Part shown: positions 33,519 through 42,357 of the stretch, in pieces
Layout: each line of letters starts with the position of its first letter
Position numbering within the stretch: the first letter of the stretch is position 1
DNA from: Bog-473 sp963743785
Lineage (GTDB): Bacteria > Actinomycetota > Acidimicrobiia > Acidimicrobiales > RAAP-2
DNA length: 64,000 bases
Assembly (NCBI GenBank): GCA_963743785.1
Contig: CAVURD010000028.1
Span: forward strand, 62,001 to 126,000
Direction of reading: 5' to 3'
Position numbers and translations under genes: made by a program
The notes under the pieces: model-generated
Databases searched by the model: none
What the model was told of the DNA's origin: nothing
The model's input: only the letters and a program-made list of their open reading frames with translations

Positions 33519-33899
33519 ATGGATGTCCGCTCAGCCAGAAATGTGGCACCTGTCGCCCGACACGCCGGAACTGGTCCCGTCTGGTGGCTCATTCAACCTG
33601 GCGAACTCAAGGAGGTGACCAGGGGCGGGTTCCTTGAGCTGGTGAGTGAGTGGGAAGTTGCCGGCGGAGGTCTCGTCGATCCACACTCGCATCCAACTCA
33701 CGAACTTTAATACATCATTTCTGGACGAGGCGTTATGAAAATTGCCGAAGACGAGCGGGAAGTGGGGCAGGGTGATCTGATCAGGATTCCTCCTGACGCA
33801 GTGCACAGCATCTGGCCACTGACTGCCAATTCGGGGCTCCGCGGGTTGGCATTCGCCGTCGGGATCGAGGGAGCGGATCCGGTCGACTACACGAGTTGA
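33519..33899 (+). pseudogene. cupin-domain protein with an in-frame TAA
   Basis: The frame from ATG 33519 runs 127 codons to TGA 33899 with one internal TAA at 33708. Before it: GGGLVDPHSHPTHEL; after it: YIISGRGVMKIAEDEREVGQGDLIRIPPDAVHSIWPL. These are cupin motifs 1 and 2 (metal ligands His-x-His, Glu and the later His), so the stop falls inside motif 1 with the frame otherwise perfect. A single substitution explains it; readthrough is possible but unsupported. Confidence 0.7.
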
Positions 33900-34019
33900 C
33901 AATTCGTGTCGGCGCAAGCTTGCGGGCGCCCCAATTCCTCGAGGTCCACTCCAACGTAGAGAAACCGACGGCCCTGACCGCGGACCCCGAGCTCCAGGGG
34001 AACGATGCGGAGGCGATCG

Positions 34020-34637
34020 ACTGGGCGCACCGTACGGCTCGTGCTTTGGCCTGGTGACGAGCGCTTGAGGATGCCGGACAGCTCCGACCGATGGCAGAGG
34101 CTCATCGCCTGATCGGCATGGGCGACACCGAACTTCTGACCACACTCTTGGGCACGACGCACCCGTCATCAGCGCGTTGCACGGACATTACTTCAAGGAG
34201 CTTCATCCGTTTATCGTCGCACTGCCGGGAGCACAAGAACTGATCACTCACGTGAAGGGGCACGGGGGAACGGTTGTCATTGTGACTTCAGCGAAGAGAG
34301 ATGACCTTCCTGCCCTCTTGGCTCCTCTCCGTTCGGAGAACTTGATCGATTCGTCATTGATGGCGAGGACGCTTAGCGGGGCAAACCTCATTCGGATCTT
34401 TGTTCGCTCGCCCTCTACCGGTCGGAACTGCCATCCTCATCGGTCCTGGCCCTCGGCGACGCGGTTTGGGACGTCGAGGCAGCTGGTCGGGCCCCCGTCA
34501 AATGCATCGGAGTGAAGACCGTTGGATTCTCGGAAGCAGAACTCGGTGCGGCTGGCGCTTTGGCCGTATATCAGTCACGCGCAGACCAGCTGACGCAATG
34601 GGCCGAAAGCCCACTCGCCCCTTTCTTCGTCGCCTGA
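34020..34637 (+). pseudogene. HAD-family phosphatase, decayed paralog
   Basis: Fragments in three frames match the intact gene at 11540-12205: EDAGQLRPMAEAHRLIGMGDTELLTTLLG, HYFKELHPFIVALPGAQELITHVKGHGGTVVIVTSA, ALGDAVWDVEAAGRAPVKCIGVK and FSEAELGAAGALAVYQSR, ending at TGA 34637. At least one in-frame stop and two frame changes are present, and the motif I region (DVDGT) is lost. A true pseudogene. Confidence 0.75.
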
Positions 34638-34681
34638 AGCGTTGTTGCACTAGCAACCGGCAAATCTTCACAGCTTTCTGA

Positions 34682-34707
34682 GATTACAAATTGAACGGAT
34701 TGGGAAA
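34682..34707 (+). promoter_or_regulatory. SigB/SigF-like promoter, weaker -35
   Basis: GATT 34682-34685, 16-base spacer, GGGAAA 34702-34707; 60 bases before the KGG protein gene. Confidence 0.35.
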
Positions 34708-34766
34708 GATGCAGTCAGGGATAGCGACCCTCCCGCAATGAACGACGCAGAAACGAGAGGAAAAAA

Positions 34767-34991
34767 ATGCCCTCAAAGTCCGTCAGTGTAAAGAATGAGA
34801 AGCAGTACGAGCGACTCAAGGAAAAGGGCATGTCAAATCAGCGGGCCGCCCGGATTGCCAATAGTCCAGATGCTTCCAAGCATGGGGGGCAGAGCTCCGG
34901 AAAGGCTTCCAACTCAAAACAGGGCGGGACGACCGCCCAAAAGAAGGAAGCGGGCCGCAAGGGTGGCAAAGCAACTGCTCAGAAGTCATGA
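34767..34991 (+). CDS. KGG-type small stress protein
   Basis: A 74-residue hydrophilic protein. YERLKEKGMSNQRAARIANSPDASKHGG is a conserved actinobacterial block (DUF7218-like), and the tail KKEAGRKGGKATAQKS carries a GRKGG repeat like stress-induced KGG proteins. GAGAGGAAAAAA precedes the ATG. Likely cytosolic, abundant in stress or stationary phase. Confidence 0.7.
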   Translation: MPSKSVSVKNEKQYERLKEKGMSNQRAARIANSPDASKHGGQSSGKASNSKQGGTTAQKKEAGRKGGKATAQKS

Positions 34992-35174
34992 AGTCGCGGC
35001 TGTGCATTTCCTTTTGAGAAAAGGGTGGACGTGGACGAAGGGAATGATCTGGATGGTCGGACTACGTCCTGTTGCCCTCATTGGGGCCTCCGGAACGACT
35101 GCCACCCCTGAGGTACGACCGACCGCGATGGGGCTCGATATGGGCATATCAGCGCCTCGTTTTCTCTGGCTACG

Positions 35175-35714
35175 GTGACCGACCCAACGGGGATAGGCGC
35201 AGTGACGCCCAGCACTGCCGGACCTGCGGTTGGGCCGGGGCCGAGACATGACGAGTCAACGGCTGAGCGAAACGACCGGAACCTCGGCGATCTCTTGCAA
35301 GAGCTTCGGGTCGCCGGGCTGGGAGTCCAGGTACTCTTCGGTTTCCTTCTTTCACTTCCGTTTACCGTGCGATTCGTCAAGCTGAATCAGACGCAACGTG
35401 ATCTGTACGAGGCAAGCCTGCTCTTGGCTGCATTTTCGATAGCTCTCTTGATTGCTCCAGTGGCGTATCACCGATGGGTCTTCCGCAGGCATGAGAAGGG
35501 CAGGTTGCTCAGGACGGCCAACGTACTGGCCCTGGCTGGGCTGGCCACCGTTGCCTTAGCGGTGTCTTCGTCGATTCTCCTAGCACTGAGCTTTGTCGCG
35601 TCGGGGTGGGCCGTCTCCGTGATGGTCGCCCTGATCTTTTCTGGTTTTGCCATCTTGTGGCTCATTCTTCCCCTTCTCGGTCGCCGGAATCCTCCTGACC
35701 CGCCGCGCGAGTAG
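35175..35714 (+). CDS. DUF6328 membrane protein
   Basis: A 179-residue protein with a hydrophilic N-terminus and four transmembrane helices (VLFGFLLSLPFTVRF, LLLAAFSIALLIAPVAYHR, VLALAGLATVALAVSSSILLAL, MVALIFSGFAILWLILPLL). The sequence LGDLLQELRVAGLGVQVLFGFLLSLPF with NQTQRDLYEASL is the DUF6328 hallmark. GTG start at 35175. Function unknown. Confidence 0.82.
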   Translation: MTDPTGIGAVTPSTAGPAVGPGPRHDESTAERNDRNLGDLLQELRVAGLGVQVLFGFLLSLPFTVRFVKLNQTQRDLYEASLLLAAFSIALLIAPVAYHRWVFRRHEKGRLLRTANVLALAGLATVALAVSSSILLALSFVASGWAVSVMVALIFSGFAILWLILPLLGRRNPPDPPRE

Positions 35715-35742
35715 CAGTGCGTGGGAGGTTCGTTCCTGACGT

Positions 35743-35768
35743 GTTTGTCGGGTCGTCAATAGGGGAAC
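35743..35768 (+). promoter_or_regulatory. SigB/SigF-type promoter
   Basis: GTTT 35743-35746, 16-base spacer, GGGAAC 35763-35768; 37 bases before the second F420 oxidoreductase ATG. Confidence 0.55.
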
Positions 35769-35805
35769 TGAATCAATACACCGAAATTGTTAACGGAGGA
35801 TATCC

Positions 35806-36762
35806 ATGACTCAAATTGGGGCGTTTCTTTCCAGCGAAGAACATGGTCCGCGGGAATTGGTGACGCAAGCCCAACTGGCGGAAGAGGTGGGGATGCATTC
35901 GGTATTCATTTCCGATCATTTTCATCCGTGGATTGACCGGCAGGGGGAGAGTCCATTCGTCTGGAGCGTCATTGGAGCCATCAGTGCGGCCACGGATCAC
36001 CAAGTGACCACCGGGGTGACCTGTCCTACCTTTCGGATTCATCCCGCTATCCTGGCCCAGGCGGCGGCCACCTCTCAGATCCTTCTCGATGGTCGGTTCG
36101 TCTTCGGCGTGGGGTCTGGTGAAGCGCTGAACGAGCACATTTCCGGTCAGCGCTGGCCGTCGGTTGACATCCGCCTCAAGATGCTCGAAGAGGCTGTCGA
36201 GCTGATCCAACTGCTCTGGGAGGGTGGGCTGGTCAACCATCACGGGGAGTTCTATACGGTCGAAAACGCGCGGCTGTACTCCACACCGGATAGCCCGCCG
36301 CCCATCGCCGTATCGGCGTTCGGACCGAAGGCGGCAGCGGTTGCTGCCCGCATTGGTGACGGTTTCATCACTGTCCAGCCGGACGGGGCCTTGTTGCAGA
36401 AGTACCGGAGTCATGGAGGGGCGGGTCCATGCATTGCCGCGTTAAAGGTGTGCTGGGACCAAGACGAGAAGCGGGCACGGAAGCTCGCCCATGAGCTCTG
36501 GCCGACCGAGGGCCTCAACGGTCAGCTAGCCCAGGAGCTCCCCATGCCGGCCCACTTCGAGTCAGCCGCCCAGATTGTCACTGAGGACATGGTGGCAGAC
36601 GTGGTCGCGTGTGGTCCGGATCCAGAACGGCACGTGAAAGCGATTTCGGCGTACCTTGATGCTGGGTTTGACCAGGTCTACATCAACCAGATCGGCCCGG
36701 ACCAGCGAGGGTTCTACGATTTCTTCGCCCGCGAACTCGGTCCTCGGTTGGGATCAATGTGA
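35806..36762 (+). CDS. F420-dependent LLM oxidoreductase (G6PDH-like)
   Basis: A 318-residue paralog of 12310-13278: IGAFLSSEEHGPRELV, VFISDHFHPWIDRQGESPFVWSVIGA and GRFVFGVGSGEALNEHISGQRWP. It has the luciferase-like TIM barrel expected to bind F420. GGAGG lies 7 bases before the ATG. SigB-type promoter upstream, as for its paralog, so both are probably stress-induced F420-reducing or F420H2-using enzymes. Substrate unknown. Confidence 0.88.
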   Translation: MTQIGAFLSSEEHGPRELVTQAQLAEEVGMHSVFISDHFHPWIDRQGESPFVWSVIGAISAATDHQVTTGVTCPTFRIHPAILAQAAATSQILLDGRFVFGVGSGEALNEHISGQRWPSVDIRLKMLEEAVELIQLLWEGGLVNHHGEFYTVENARLYSTPDSPPPIAVSAFGPKAAAVAARIGDGFITVQPDGALLQKYRSHGGAGPCIAALKVCWDQDEKRARKLAHELWPTEGLNGQLAQELPMPAHFESAAQIVTEDMVADVVACGPDPERHVKAISAYLDAGFDQVYINQIGPDQRGFYDFFARELGPRLGSM

Positions 36763-36840
36763 CCGGACTGCAAAGGTTCACAAAGGGTCATCTCTCCTCG
36801 ACTTGACAGTTACACGCAATTCACACTCGGGGCAATGGGC

Positions 36841-37131
36841 TCACATTGTGAGCGCCTTGAGGGGTGACGGTAATGCTCCCTGCAAGGTCGTCTGAGAACC
36901 CGGAATCGGTTGGTGCGCAGTCTGCACACCGTCGCTCGTGTAGGCGCCGCCGGGAGACCTGACGCAAACGGTGCAGGCTGGCGTACCGGAGCCAGAACCC
37001 GTATTGGTGACCTGAACGTTCACGATCACCTCGGCCGGGTTGATCGGCTGCATGTTGGCCATCGAAGCGCGGCAGCTGACGTTTGTCCCTCCATTGACTA
37101 TCACCAGCACCACCACGATGACGGCCATCAA
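36841..37131 (-). CDS. small membrane-anchored or secreted protein
   Basis: About 96 residues from a TTG at 37131: a hydrophobic N-terminus (MAVIVVVLVIVNGG), then a serine/glycine-rich strand region with CTVCVRSPGGAY. The open frame extends upstream with a basic stretch (PTRRPGRGLLAIRILLI), so the true start may be an unusual codon nearer 37190. A single anchor with an extracytoplasmic domain. Unknown family. Confidence 0.45.
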   Translation of the reverse strand: MMAVIVVVLVIVNGGTNVSCRASMANMQPINPAEVIVNVQVTNTGSGSGTPACTVCVRSPGGAYTSDGVQTAHQPIPGSQTTLQGALPSPLKALTM

Positions 37132-37232
37132 GATCAGGAGGATGCGTATCGCTAGAAGGCCGCGGCCTGGTCTTCGGGTTGGGACAACTACCGCGATGGT
37201 GAGATCTCCCGCTCAATGGGTCCCGATAGTTC

Positions 37233-37257
37233 TTACCCATTTGGGCGGGCATTAGAC
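37233..37257 (-). promoter_or_regulatory. SigB/SigF-like promoter
   Basis: Minus strand GTCT (37254-37257), 15-base spacer, GGGTAA (37233-37238), upstream of the small secreted protein. Confidence 0.45.
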
Positions 37258-37466
37258 CTCGCAAAGTGATCGGTTCGGCCGAGGTCCGTTGGCAAGGCTG
37301 AAAAGGAAATCGAAATTACGCGATTAGCCTGAACCGGCTGTGCTGAATTCGATTCGCTTTGGCGCGAGGCGTGAGGTGGGCCAGGCCGAATCAAGGGCGT
37401 CCCTGCTCCGAAGGAGCTACCGCTCGATTTGGTGCGCTTCCCGCAGGGCAGAAGACGGCTCAACGG

Positions 37467-39371
37467 TCAGGGCTGATGAGCTCTGGTCGCGTCAGCCTTC
37501 TTGTCAGCAGGCGCGTGCGAAGTGGGAGCCGGCGAAATCCCTGCTGCGTATTGATTGTGTCTGACACGACGAATTCGTCCTGAAGCCAAACCCGACCGCA
37601 TCGCGATGCGGAACCGACCTGGGCCCCAGTAACGAGCAGAAGCGGCGTGGGCCACCTCCGCCGCTGATTGCGGGGAGCGATCGGTCAAGGCATTCACGAG
37701 TGCCTCAACCTCAACAGCGAGAAACGGATCCTTGCCTGAATACATCGAGGCTCGCGGGAGTGGTGCCCACCCTGCCCGGTTGCGGCGCCGTGTCGTAGCG
37801 TCAGAAGGGGCTGGGTACCCCGTTCTGCGTGTCGCCAGCTCGATGGGGTCACCTTCATCAATGCTGCCCGGATCGTCGTCCGAGGCAGCTGACAACGGTG
37901 TGGCGATTTCTTCAAGGGGCTGCTCCTCGACATCAAGGCCGAGTACAATTTCCACAAGGCCCGCAACGCACATGAGCACCCCCCCGAGCACGTAACCAAG
38001 AGCCACGTATGAGGGCCGCTTAGTGGCGATGAGGTTACCAAAAAGTACGGGTCCGGAAATTCCGCCGAGGGCGGTGCCGACGGCGTAAAAGAAGGCAATG
38101 GCAAGCGCCCGAGTTTCCATCGGAAAGATCTCGCTCACGGTGAGATAGGCCGAACTGGCTCCCGCAGACGCGAAGAAGAAAATGACCATCCAGGCGACTG
38201 TCTGGGTGGTGGCAGTAAGCACCCCATGGTCGAAGAGATAGGCCGTAACGACCAACATGGCGCCCGAAAGCAGATACGTGCCTGCGATCATCGGACGTCG
38301 GCCAATCACATCAAAGAGTCGCCCTAAGATGAGCGGTCCTAGGAAATTGCCGACCGCAAAGGCAATTAGGTAAAAGCCCACCGCGTCGGTTCGCACATGA
38401 TAAAAGGTGGTTAACACGAGACCGAAAGTAAAAAAGACTGCGTTGTAGAGAAACGCCTGTCCGACGAAAAGCGAAAGTCCAAGTACGGAACTTCGGGGAT
38501 ACTGGCCAAAGACGACCTTGGCAACTTGAAAGAACCCGACTGCCGATTGCTCGCGGATCCTTATAGGTTTGTCCGGATCGCTAAGGCTCTGTCCGGTCGA
38601 TTCTGTGACCTGGCGTTCGATGTCGTCGACGATCCGATCTGCTTCATCTGCCTTCCCGTGCGTAAAGAGCCACCGGGGACTTTCCGGCAGGTGGCGACGC
38701 ACCAGAAGGACCCCGAGCCCGAGGACACCCCCCATGAAGAAGCAGACGCGCCAGCCCAGATCGAGGGCCAGCAGTTTCGGGTTGAGGAGCACCAGAGTTG
38801 CGGCAGCTCCCACGGCGGTGCCGAGCCAGTACGACCCGTTGACAATGAGATCAACCGTGCCGCGAACCCGCGCCGGAATGAGTTCGTCGATCGCCGAGTT
38901 GATGGCCGCATACTCGCCGCCGATGCCCATCCCAGTGAAGAATCGAAAGATGTAGAACATTTGGTAGTTCCGTGAAGTTGCCGTCAGAACCGTGGCGGCT
39001 AGATACAAGCCAAGCGTGACAAGGAACAGGCGTCGACGACCTAAGCGATCGGTTAAATGCCCGAAGACCAAGGCCCCGGCACACGCGCCCGCAATGTATA
39101 TGCCAGCCGCATCGCCGATCTGAGCAGTCGTGATGGCAATCCCGCTGCCTGCCTTGGTCATTGTGCTGCCAACGGCACCGACGATTGTGACCTCAAGGCC
39201 GTCGAGGATCCACACGGTACCGAGTCCCACCAGGACCATCCAATGCCATCGAGACCAAGGGAGCCGGTCTAGGCGGCTGGGGACCGTCGTTTCAAGGACT
39301 TGTCCACCACCGCCCAACCTTCCGCCGCCGCCCGTTACTCCATGAGCCCCATTCTCCGTCGGAGTTTGCAT
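37467..39371 (-). CDS. MFS transporter (sugar porter/metabolite symporter type) with C-terminal extension
   Basis: A 634-residue transporter with 12 membrane segments. GHLTDRLGRRRLFLVTL (loop 2-3 motif), FRFFTGMGIGGEYAAINSAIDELIPARVRG and LPESPRWLFTHGKADEA are sugar-porter-type signatures. Proton-coupled uptake or export of an organic substrate is expected. Residues 500-634 form a long cytosolic tail with a helical block (VEVEALVNALTDRSPQSAAEVAHAASARYWGPGRFRIAMRSGLASGRIRRV) that looks like a winged-helix-type fold, not part of a normal MFS protein. A SigB-like promoter precedes it. Confidence 0.88.
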   Translation of the reverse strand: MQTPTENGAHGVTGGGGRLGGGGQVLETTVPSRLDRLPWSRWHWMVLVGLGTVWILDGLEVTIVGAVGSTMTKAGSGIAITTAQIGDAAGIYIAGACAGALVFGHLTDRLGRRRLFLVTLGLYLAATVLTATSRNYQMFYIFRFFTGMGIGGEYAAINSAIDELIPARVRGTVDLIVNGSYWLGTAVGAAATLVLLNPKLLALDLGWRVCFFMGGVLGLGVLLVRRHLPESPRWLFTHGKADEADRIVDDIERQVTESTGQSLSDPDKPIRIREQSAVGFFQVAKVVFGQYPRSSVLGLSLFVGQAFLYNAVFFTFGLVLTTFYHVRTDAVGFYLIAFAVGNFLGPLILGRLFDVIGRRPMIAGTYLLSGAMLVVTAYLFDHGVLTATTQTVAWMVIFFFASAGASSAYLTVSEIFPMETRALAIAFFYAVGTALGGISGPVLFGNLIATKRPSYVALGYVLGGVLMCVAGLVEIVLGLDVEEQPLEEIATPLSAASDDDPGSIDEGDPIELATRRTGYPAPSDATTRRRNRAGWAPLPRASMYSGKDPFLAVEVEALVNALTDRSPQSAAEVAHAASARYWGPGRFRIAMRSGLASGRIRRVRHNQYAAGISPAPTSHAPADKKADATRAHQP

Positions 39372-39380
39372 GATTTCTAG

Positions 39381-39407
39381 TTACCCCGGTTTACCCCGAA
39401 ACTAAAC
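39381..39407 (-). promoter_or_regulatory. SigB/SigF-like promoter, long spacer
   Basis: Minus strand GTTT (39404-39407), 17-base spacer, GGGTAA (39381-39386), immediately upstream of the MFS ATG at 39371. A second GGGTAA nearby makes the exact -10 uncertain. Confidence 0.4.
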
Positions 39408-39626
39408 CTGGGTGACACGAACGGAGATGTGGACATCGCTCTGATGATTCGGCACCATGCGATTCGCTGCATTTCGCTAATGGGCTGATGGATTGGTACG
39501 CGGCGAAGGTGCGTTACATGGGGCCAACGAGTGAAGTTGACCGTCCTTCGACACATGCGTGTGTGCAGTCCACAAGGACATCCTGCGCGTTCTCCAAAGG
39601 GGCGGCGACACTCCAGGAGACCGACT

Positions 39627-39651
39627 GTTTTGCGGTCTGCCGGTTGGGTAG
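39627..39651 (+). promoter_or_regulatory. SigB/SigF-type promoter, very short leader
   Basis: GTTT 39627-39630, 15-base spacer, GGGTAG 39646-39651. The DUF72 ATG is only 12 bases past the -10, so the transcript would be nearly leaderless. Confidence 0.65.
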
Positions 39652-39662
39652 AAAATCTCGTG

Positions 39663-40442
39663 ATGCCGGTATTAATCGGAACCTCAGGATGGCAATATGC
39701 CGATTGGCGGGGTCGGTTCTACCCGGCTGAGCTAACTCAATCTCGCTGGCTCGAACATTACGCCGCTCGTTTCCAAACTGTGGAGGTAAACAACTCCTTT
39801 TACCGACTGCCTGAAGTGGGCACTTTCCAGCGCTGGAGAGACGTCACGCCAGACGACTTTGTCGTAGGAATCAAGGCAAGCCGATATCTGAGCCATGTTC
39901 GTCGGCTCAAAGAGCCCGACAAAGCCGTGCATCGCTTGATGGAGCGAGCGCAACATCTGGGAAAAAAGCTGGGCCCAATCTTGGTGCAGCTTCCGGCTAA
40001 CTTTCAGATTAATTTGGGTGCTTTGGATGAAGTTCTCACCACCGTTCCTCGTGGGGTAAGGGTCGCTTTTGAACCGCGCCACCAGTCGTGGTTTGTTGAG
40101 GCCACGGCCGAACTGCTCTCACATCACAACGCGGCCTTCTGTCTGAGCGATTCGCCTCGCAGGCGTGTACCACTGTGGCGTACGGCGAACTGGGGGTACC
40201 TACGATTCCACGAGGGCCGGGCGCGGCCCGCTCCGTGCTACGGCCGAGCGGCCCTTCGTTCCTGGGCCGAGCGACTCGCTAGCCAATGGTCCCCTGAAGA
40301 AGACATCTACGTCTATTTCAACAATGATCATGGAGGGTGCGCAGTGCGCGATGCCCATCGGTTCTCGCTAGCTATTCGCCACGAGGGTCTAGAACCGACA
40401 AGGGTGCCCACCGCGCGCGAGTCGTCGCTCAGTCGGAATTGA
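39663..40442 (+). CDS. DUF72 family protein (YecE-like)
   Basis: A 259-residue DUF72 protein with a TIM-barrel fold: LIGTSGWQYADWRGRFYP, HYAARFQTVEVNNSFYRLP, FVVGIKASRYLSHVRRL, GPILVQLPANF, VAFEPRHQSWF and IYVYFNNDHGGCAVRDA. All family blocks are present. Function is not established, although a nuclease-like role has been suggested. ATG 39663 gives the standard N-terminus and sits 12 bases behind a SigB-type promoter. Confidence 0.9.
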   Translation: MPVLIGTSGWQYADWRGRFYPAELTQSRWLEHYAARFQTVEVNNSFYRLPEVGTFQRWRDVTPDDFVVGIKASRYLSHVRRLKEPDKAVHRLMERAQHLGKKLGPILVQLPANFQINLGALDEVLTTVPRGVRVAFEPRHQSWFVEATAELLSHHNAAFCLSDSPRRRVPLWRTANWGYLRFHEGRARPAPCYGRAALRSWAERLASQWSPEEDIYVYFNNDHGGCAVRDAHRFSLAIRHEGLEPTRVPTARESSLSRN

Positions 40443-40536
40443 TGTTGTCTGACGACCATTACTAAGAAGCAATCTCACACACCTGAACTTCACCGCCGCG
40501 GGGATGATTCGACAACCGTTGACCCGTCCGACCGAG

Positions 40537-40761
40537 CTATTCTGAACGTGGCTTCGGAGGATCCTGAGACCCCGAGGCCCTGGCGCCTTTCGCCACGCGT
40601 TCTTCGGAATCCTCAAGAATCGCCCGCGCTTGTGCCTTCGGATCATCGCTGGAGGCTTCCTCTGAGGGTCTGCCATCAGCACGAGTCCTCACGGCCTCGT
40701 CGTCAGGTGGCTCGCTCGTCTCCCCATGATCCGGATCCGATAGTTCCCGATTGGCGCTCAT
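40537..40761 (-). CDS. small acidic hypothetical protein
   Basis: A 74-residue charged protein (MSANRELSDPDHGETSEPPDDEAVRTRADGR, then a helical DPKAQARAILEDSEERVAKGARA). GGGAGG lies 7 bases upstream of the ATG, which makes this frame convincing. No hydrophobic segment or motif. Similar in character to 1411-1683. Confidence 0.6.
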   Translation of the reverse strand: MSANRELSDPDHGETSEPPDDEAVRTRADGRPSEEASSDDPKAQARAILEDSEERVAKGARASGSQDPPKPRSE

Positions 40762-41039
40762 CGAAATGCCTCCCAATGCTCATGTCCGTACGATCGTAGC
40801 CCCGGACCTACTGGCCGGCGGGGCGCCAAGCAAGGCGAATGCGGAACGCGCCTTGATGCTATCGAGGCGCCAAGCAGGCAATTGGCTGGACTTCGACCAA
40901 GTAGGCCTCGCCATGTGAAATGGTGCCCATTGTTGCTTCGGAAGATGGCCTCACATCGAGCGGTGCGAACTCTGGAGGGGCGCACTGGTCACCGTTCCCC
41001 CGTGTCCGCGAGGTATACAAGTGCTCACCGTGAACCTGT

Positions 41040-41064
41040 GTTTCGAAACGGTGAGGCGGGGTAC
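41040..41064 (+). promoter_or_regulatory. SigB/SigF-type promoter
   Basis: GTTT 41040-41043, 15-base spacer, GGGTAC 41059-41064, ahead of the hemerythrin gene. Confidence 0.65.
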
Positions 41065-41184
41065 ACATGCTGCACTGGTTATTGCCATTGAGAAGAAGGG
41101 AATACGCATGGGACTCGTATCGTCGGCGGGGTTTGCAGGCACCACGCGCAGCGGGTGTGCCGACCGAACTCGGAGGTGGTGCCG

Positions 41185-41838
41185 GTGGTAACTAGCAGGA
41201 CTGAGAAGAAGGTATCCAAACCAGCGGTCGCCCGGACAACTGGTGTGAAGCGGAGGGGCGCCACAGCTACCCATCGCAGAGAATCGTCGACCACCGATGC
41301 CATCGCCTACCTCAAGGCGGACCACCGGGCTGTGGAGAGACTCTTCCGAGCCTTTGAAAAGGCTGGTGACAGGGCATTTCGGACCAAGAGGAAGTTGGTG
41401 GACGACATGGTTCGAGAACTGGTCCAACACTCAGCGATCGAAGAACAGGTGTTCTACCCTGCCGCCCGCCGCGAGGTCCCCTCATCGACCGATGATGTCC
41501 TTGAGTCTCTCGAAGAACACCACATCGTCAAATGGCTCCTTTCGGAACTCGTCGGCATGGACCCTGCAGACGAACGTTTCAACGCCAAGGTGGCCGTTCT
41601 TGTGGAGAGCGTCCGTCATCATATTCGCGACGAGGAGCATGATCTTTTTCCGGAGGTTCGGGCGCAACTAGGACGAAAGGCTCTGGTCGAACTGGGCGAG
41701 CAACTCCAAAGGGCCAAGCGTCTTGCTCCCACTCGTCCGCATCCGCGGTCGCCCGACGAGCCACCCGGAAATATCATCGCCGGCGCGGTGGCTGGAGTTG
41801 TCGATCGGGCGAAGGCCGCGGCCAATCCAACGACCTAG
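41185..41838 (+). CDS. hemerythrin HHE domain protein
   Basis: A 217-residue protein with a basic disordered N-terminus and a hemerythrin bundle: YLKADHRAVERLFRAFE, LVQHSAIEEQVFYPAAR, LEEHHIVKWLLSEL and HHIRDEEHDLFPEVRAQLG. The HHE pattern and ExxxH spacing for a diiron centre are complete. GTG 41185 has GGAGG upstream. Proposed roles in the family are oxygen or nitric-oxide handling and stress protection; regulation fits the SigB-type promoter upstream. Confidence 0.85.
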   Translation: MVTSRTEKKVSKPAVARTTGVKRRGATATHRRESSTTDAIAYLKADHRAVERLFRAFEKAGDRAFRTKRKLVDDMVRELVQHSAIEEQVFYPAARREVPSSTDDVLESLEEHHIVKWLLSELVGMDPADERFNAKVAVLVESVRHHIRDEEHDLFPEVRAQLGRKALVELGEQLQRAKRLAPTRPHPRSPDEPPGNIIAGAVAGVVDRAKAAANPTT

Positions 41839-41880
41839 CTACGCAATGGTGTAGCTGCCCTGTCAAGGGGGGTAGAGAAC

Positions 41881-42357
41881 ATGAGCATGTCCGACCCCAT
41901 GACCGAGGAGGCTGACTATCCGCTCTATGTCGTGACGGCTGGCGTCGGGGACGAGGTGAGCGGATGCCTCGCCGGATATATCACGCAATCGAGCCTCAAG
42001 CCGGTCCGTTTCCTCGTGTGTGTCTCGAAGGTGAATCACACGTTCTGGGTCGCTGAAAGGAGTAAGGCATTAGCCGTGCACCTGCTCGGTTCGGATCAGC
42101 GTGACATGGCATCGCTATTCGGCGAGTGGAGTGGCGACGCCATCGATAAATTCCGACAGCTGGAGTGGAGGGAGGGCATCTTGGGAGCGCCGTTGCTGCG
42201 CGACTGCGCGGCGTGGGTCGAAGGCCCGATCATCAATCGAATGAGCACCGGCGATCACGAGGCATTTTTGATCGCGGTACGGGATGGGGGAGCCGGGCCC
42301 CACCCGGGCCGGTTCATGCTGTCGGATGCCTCGGACTTCAACCCAGGTCACCCGTGA
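41881..42357 (+). CDS. flavin reductase-like FMN-binding protein
   Basis: A 158-residue split-barrel protein: YPLYVVTAGVGDEVSGCLAGYITQSSLKPVRFLVCVSKVNHTFWVAERSKALAVHLLG matches the flavin reductase-like domain, where the Ser/Thr-rich loop and the CVSKxNxT region contact FMN. Located 42 bases after the hemerythrin gene on the same strand, so probably cotranscribed; together they suggest an oxygen- or NO-related redox function. Confidence 0.75.
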   Translation: MSMSDPMTEEADYPLYVVTAGVGDEVSGCLAGYITQSSLKPVRFLVCVSKVNHTFWVAERSKALAVHLLGSDQRDMASLFGEWSGDAIDKFRQLEWREGILGAPLLRDCAAWVEGPIINRMSTGDHEAFLIAVRDGGAGPHPGRFMLSDASDFNPGHP

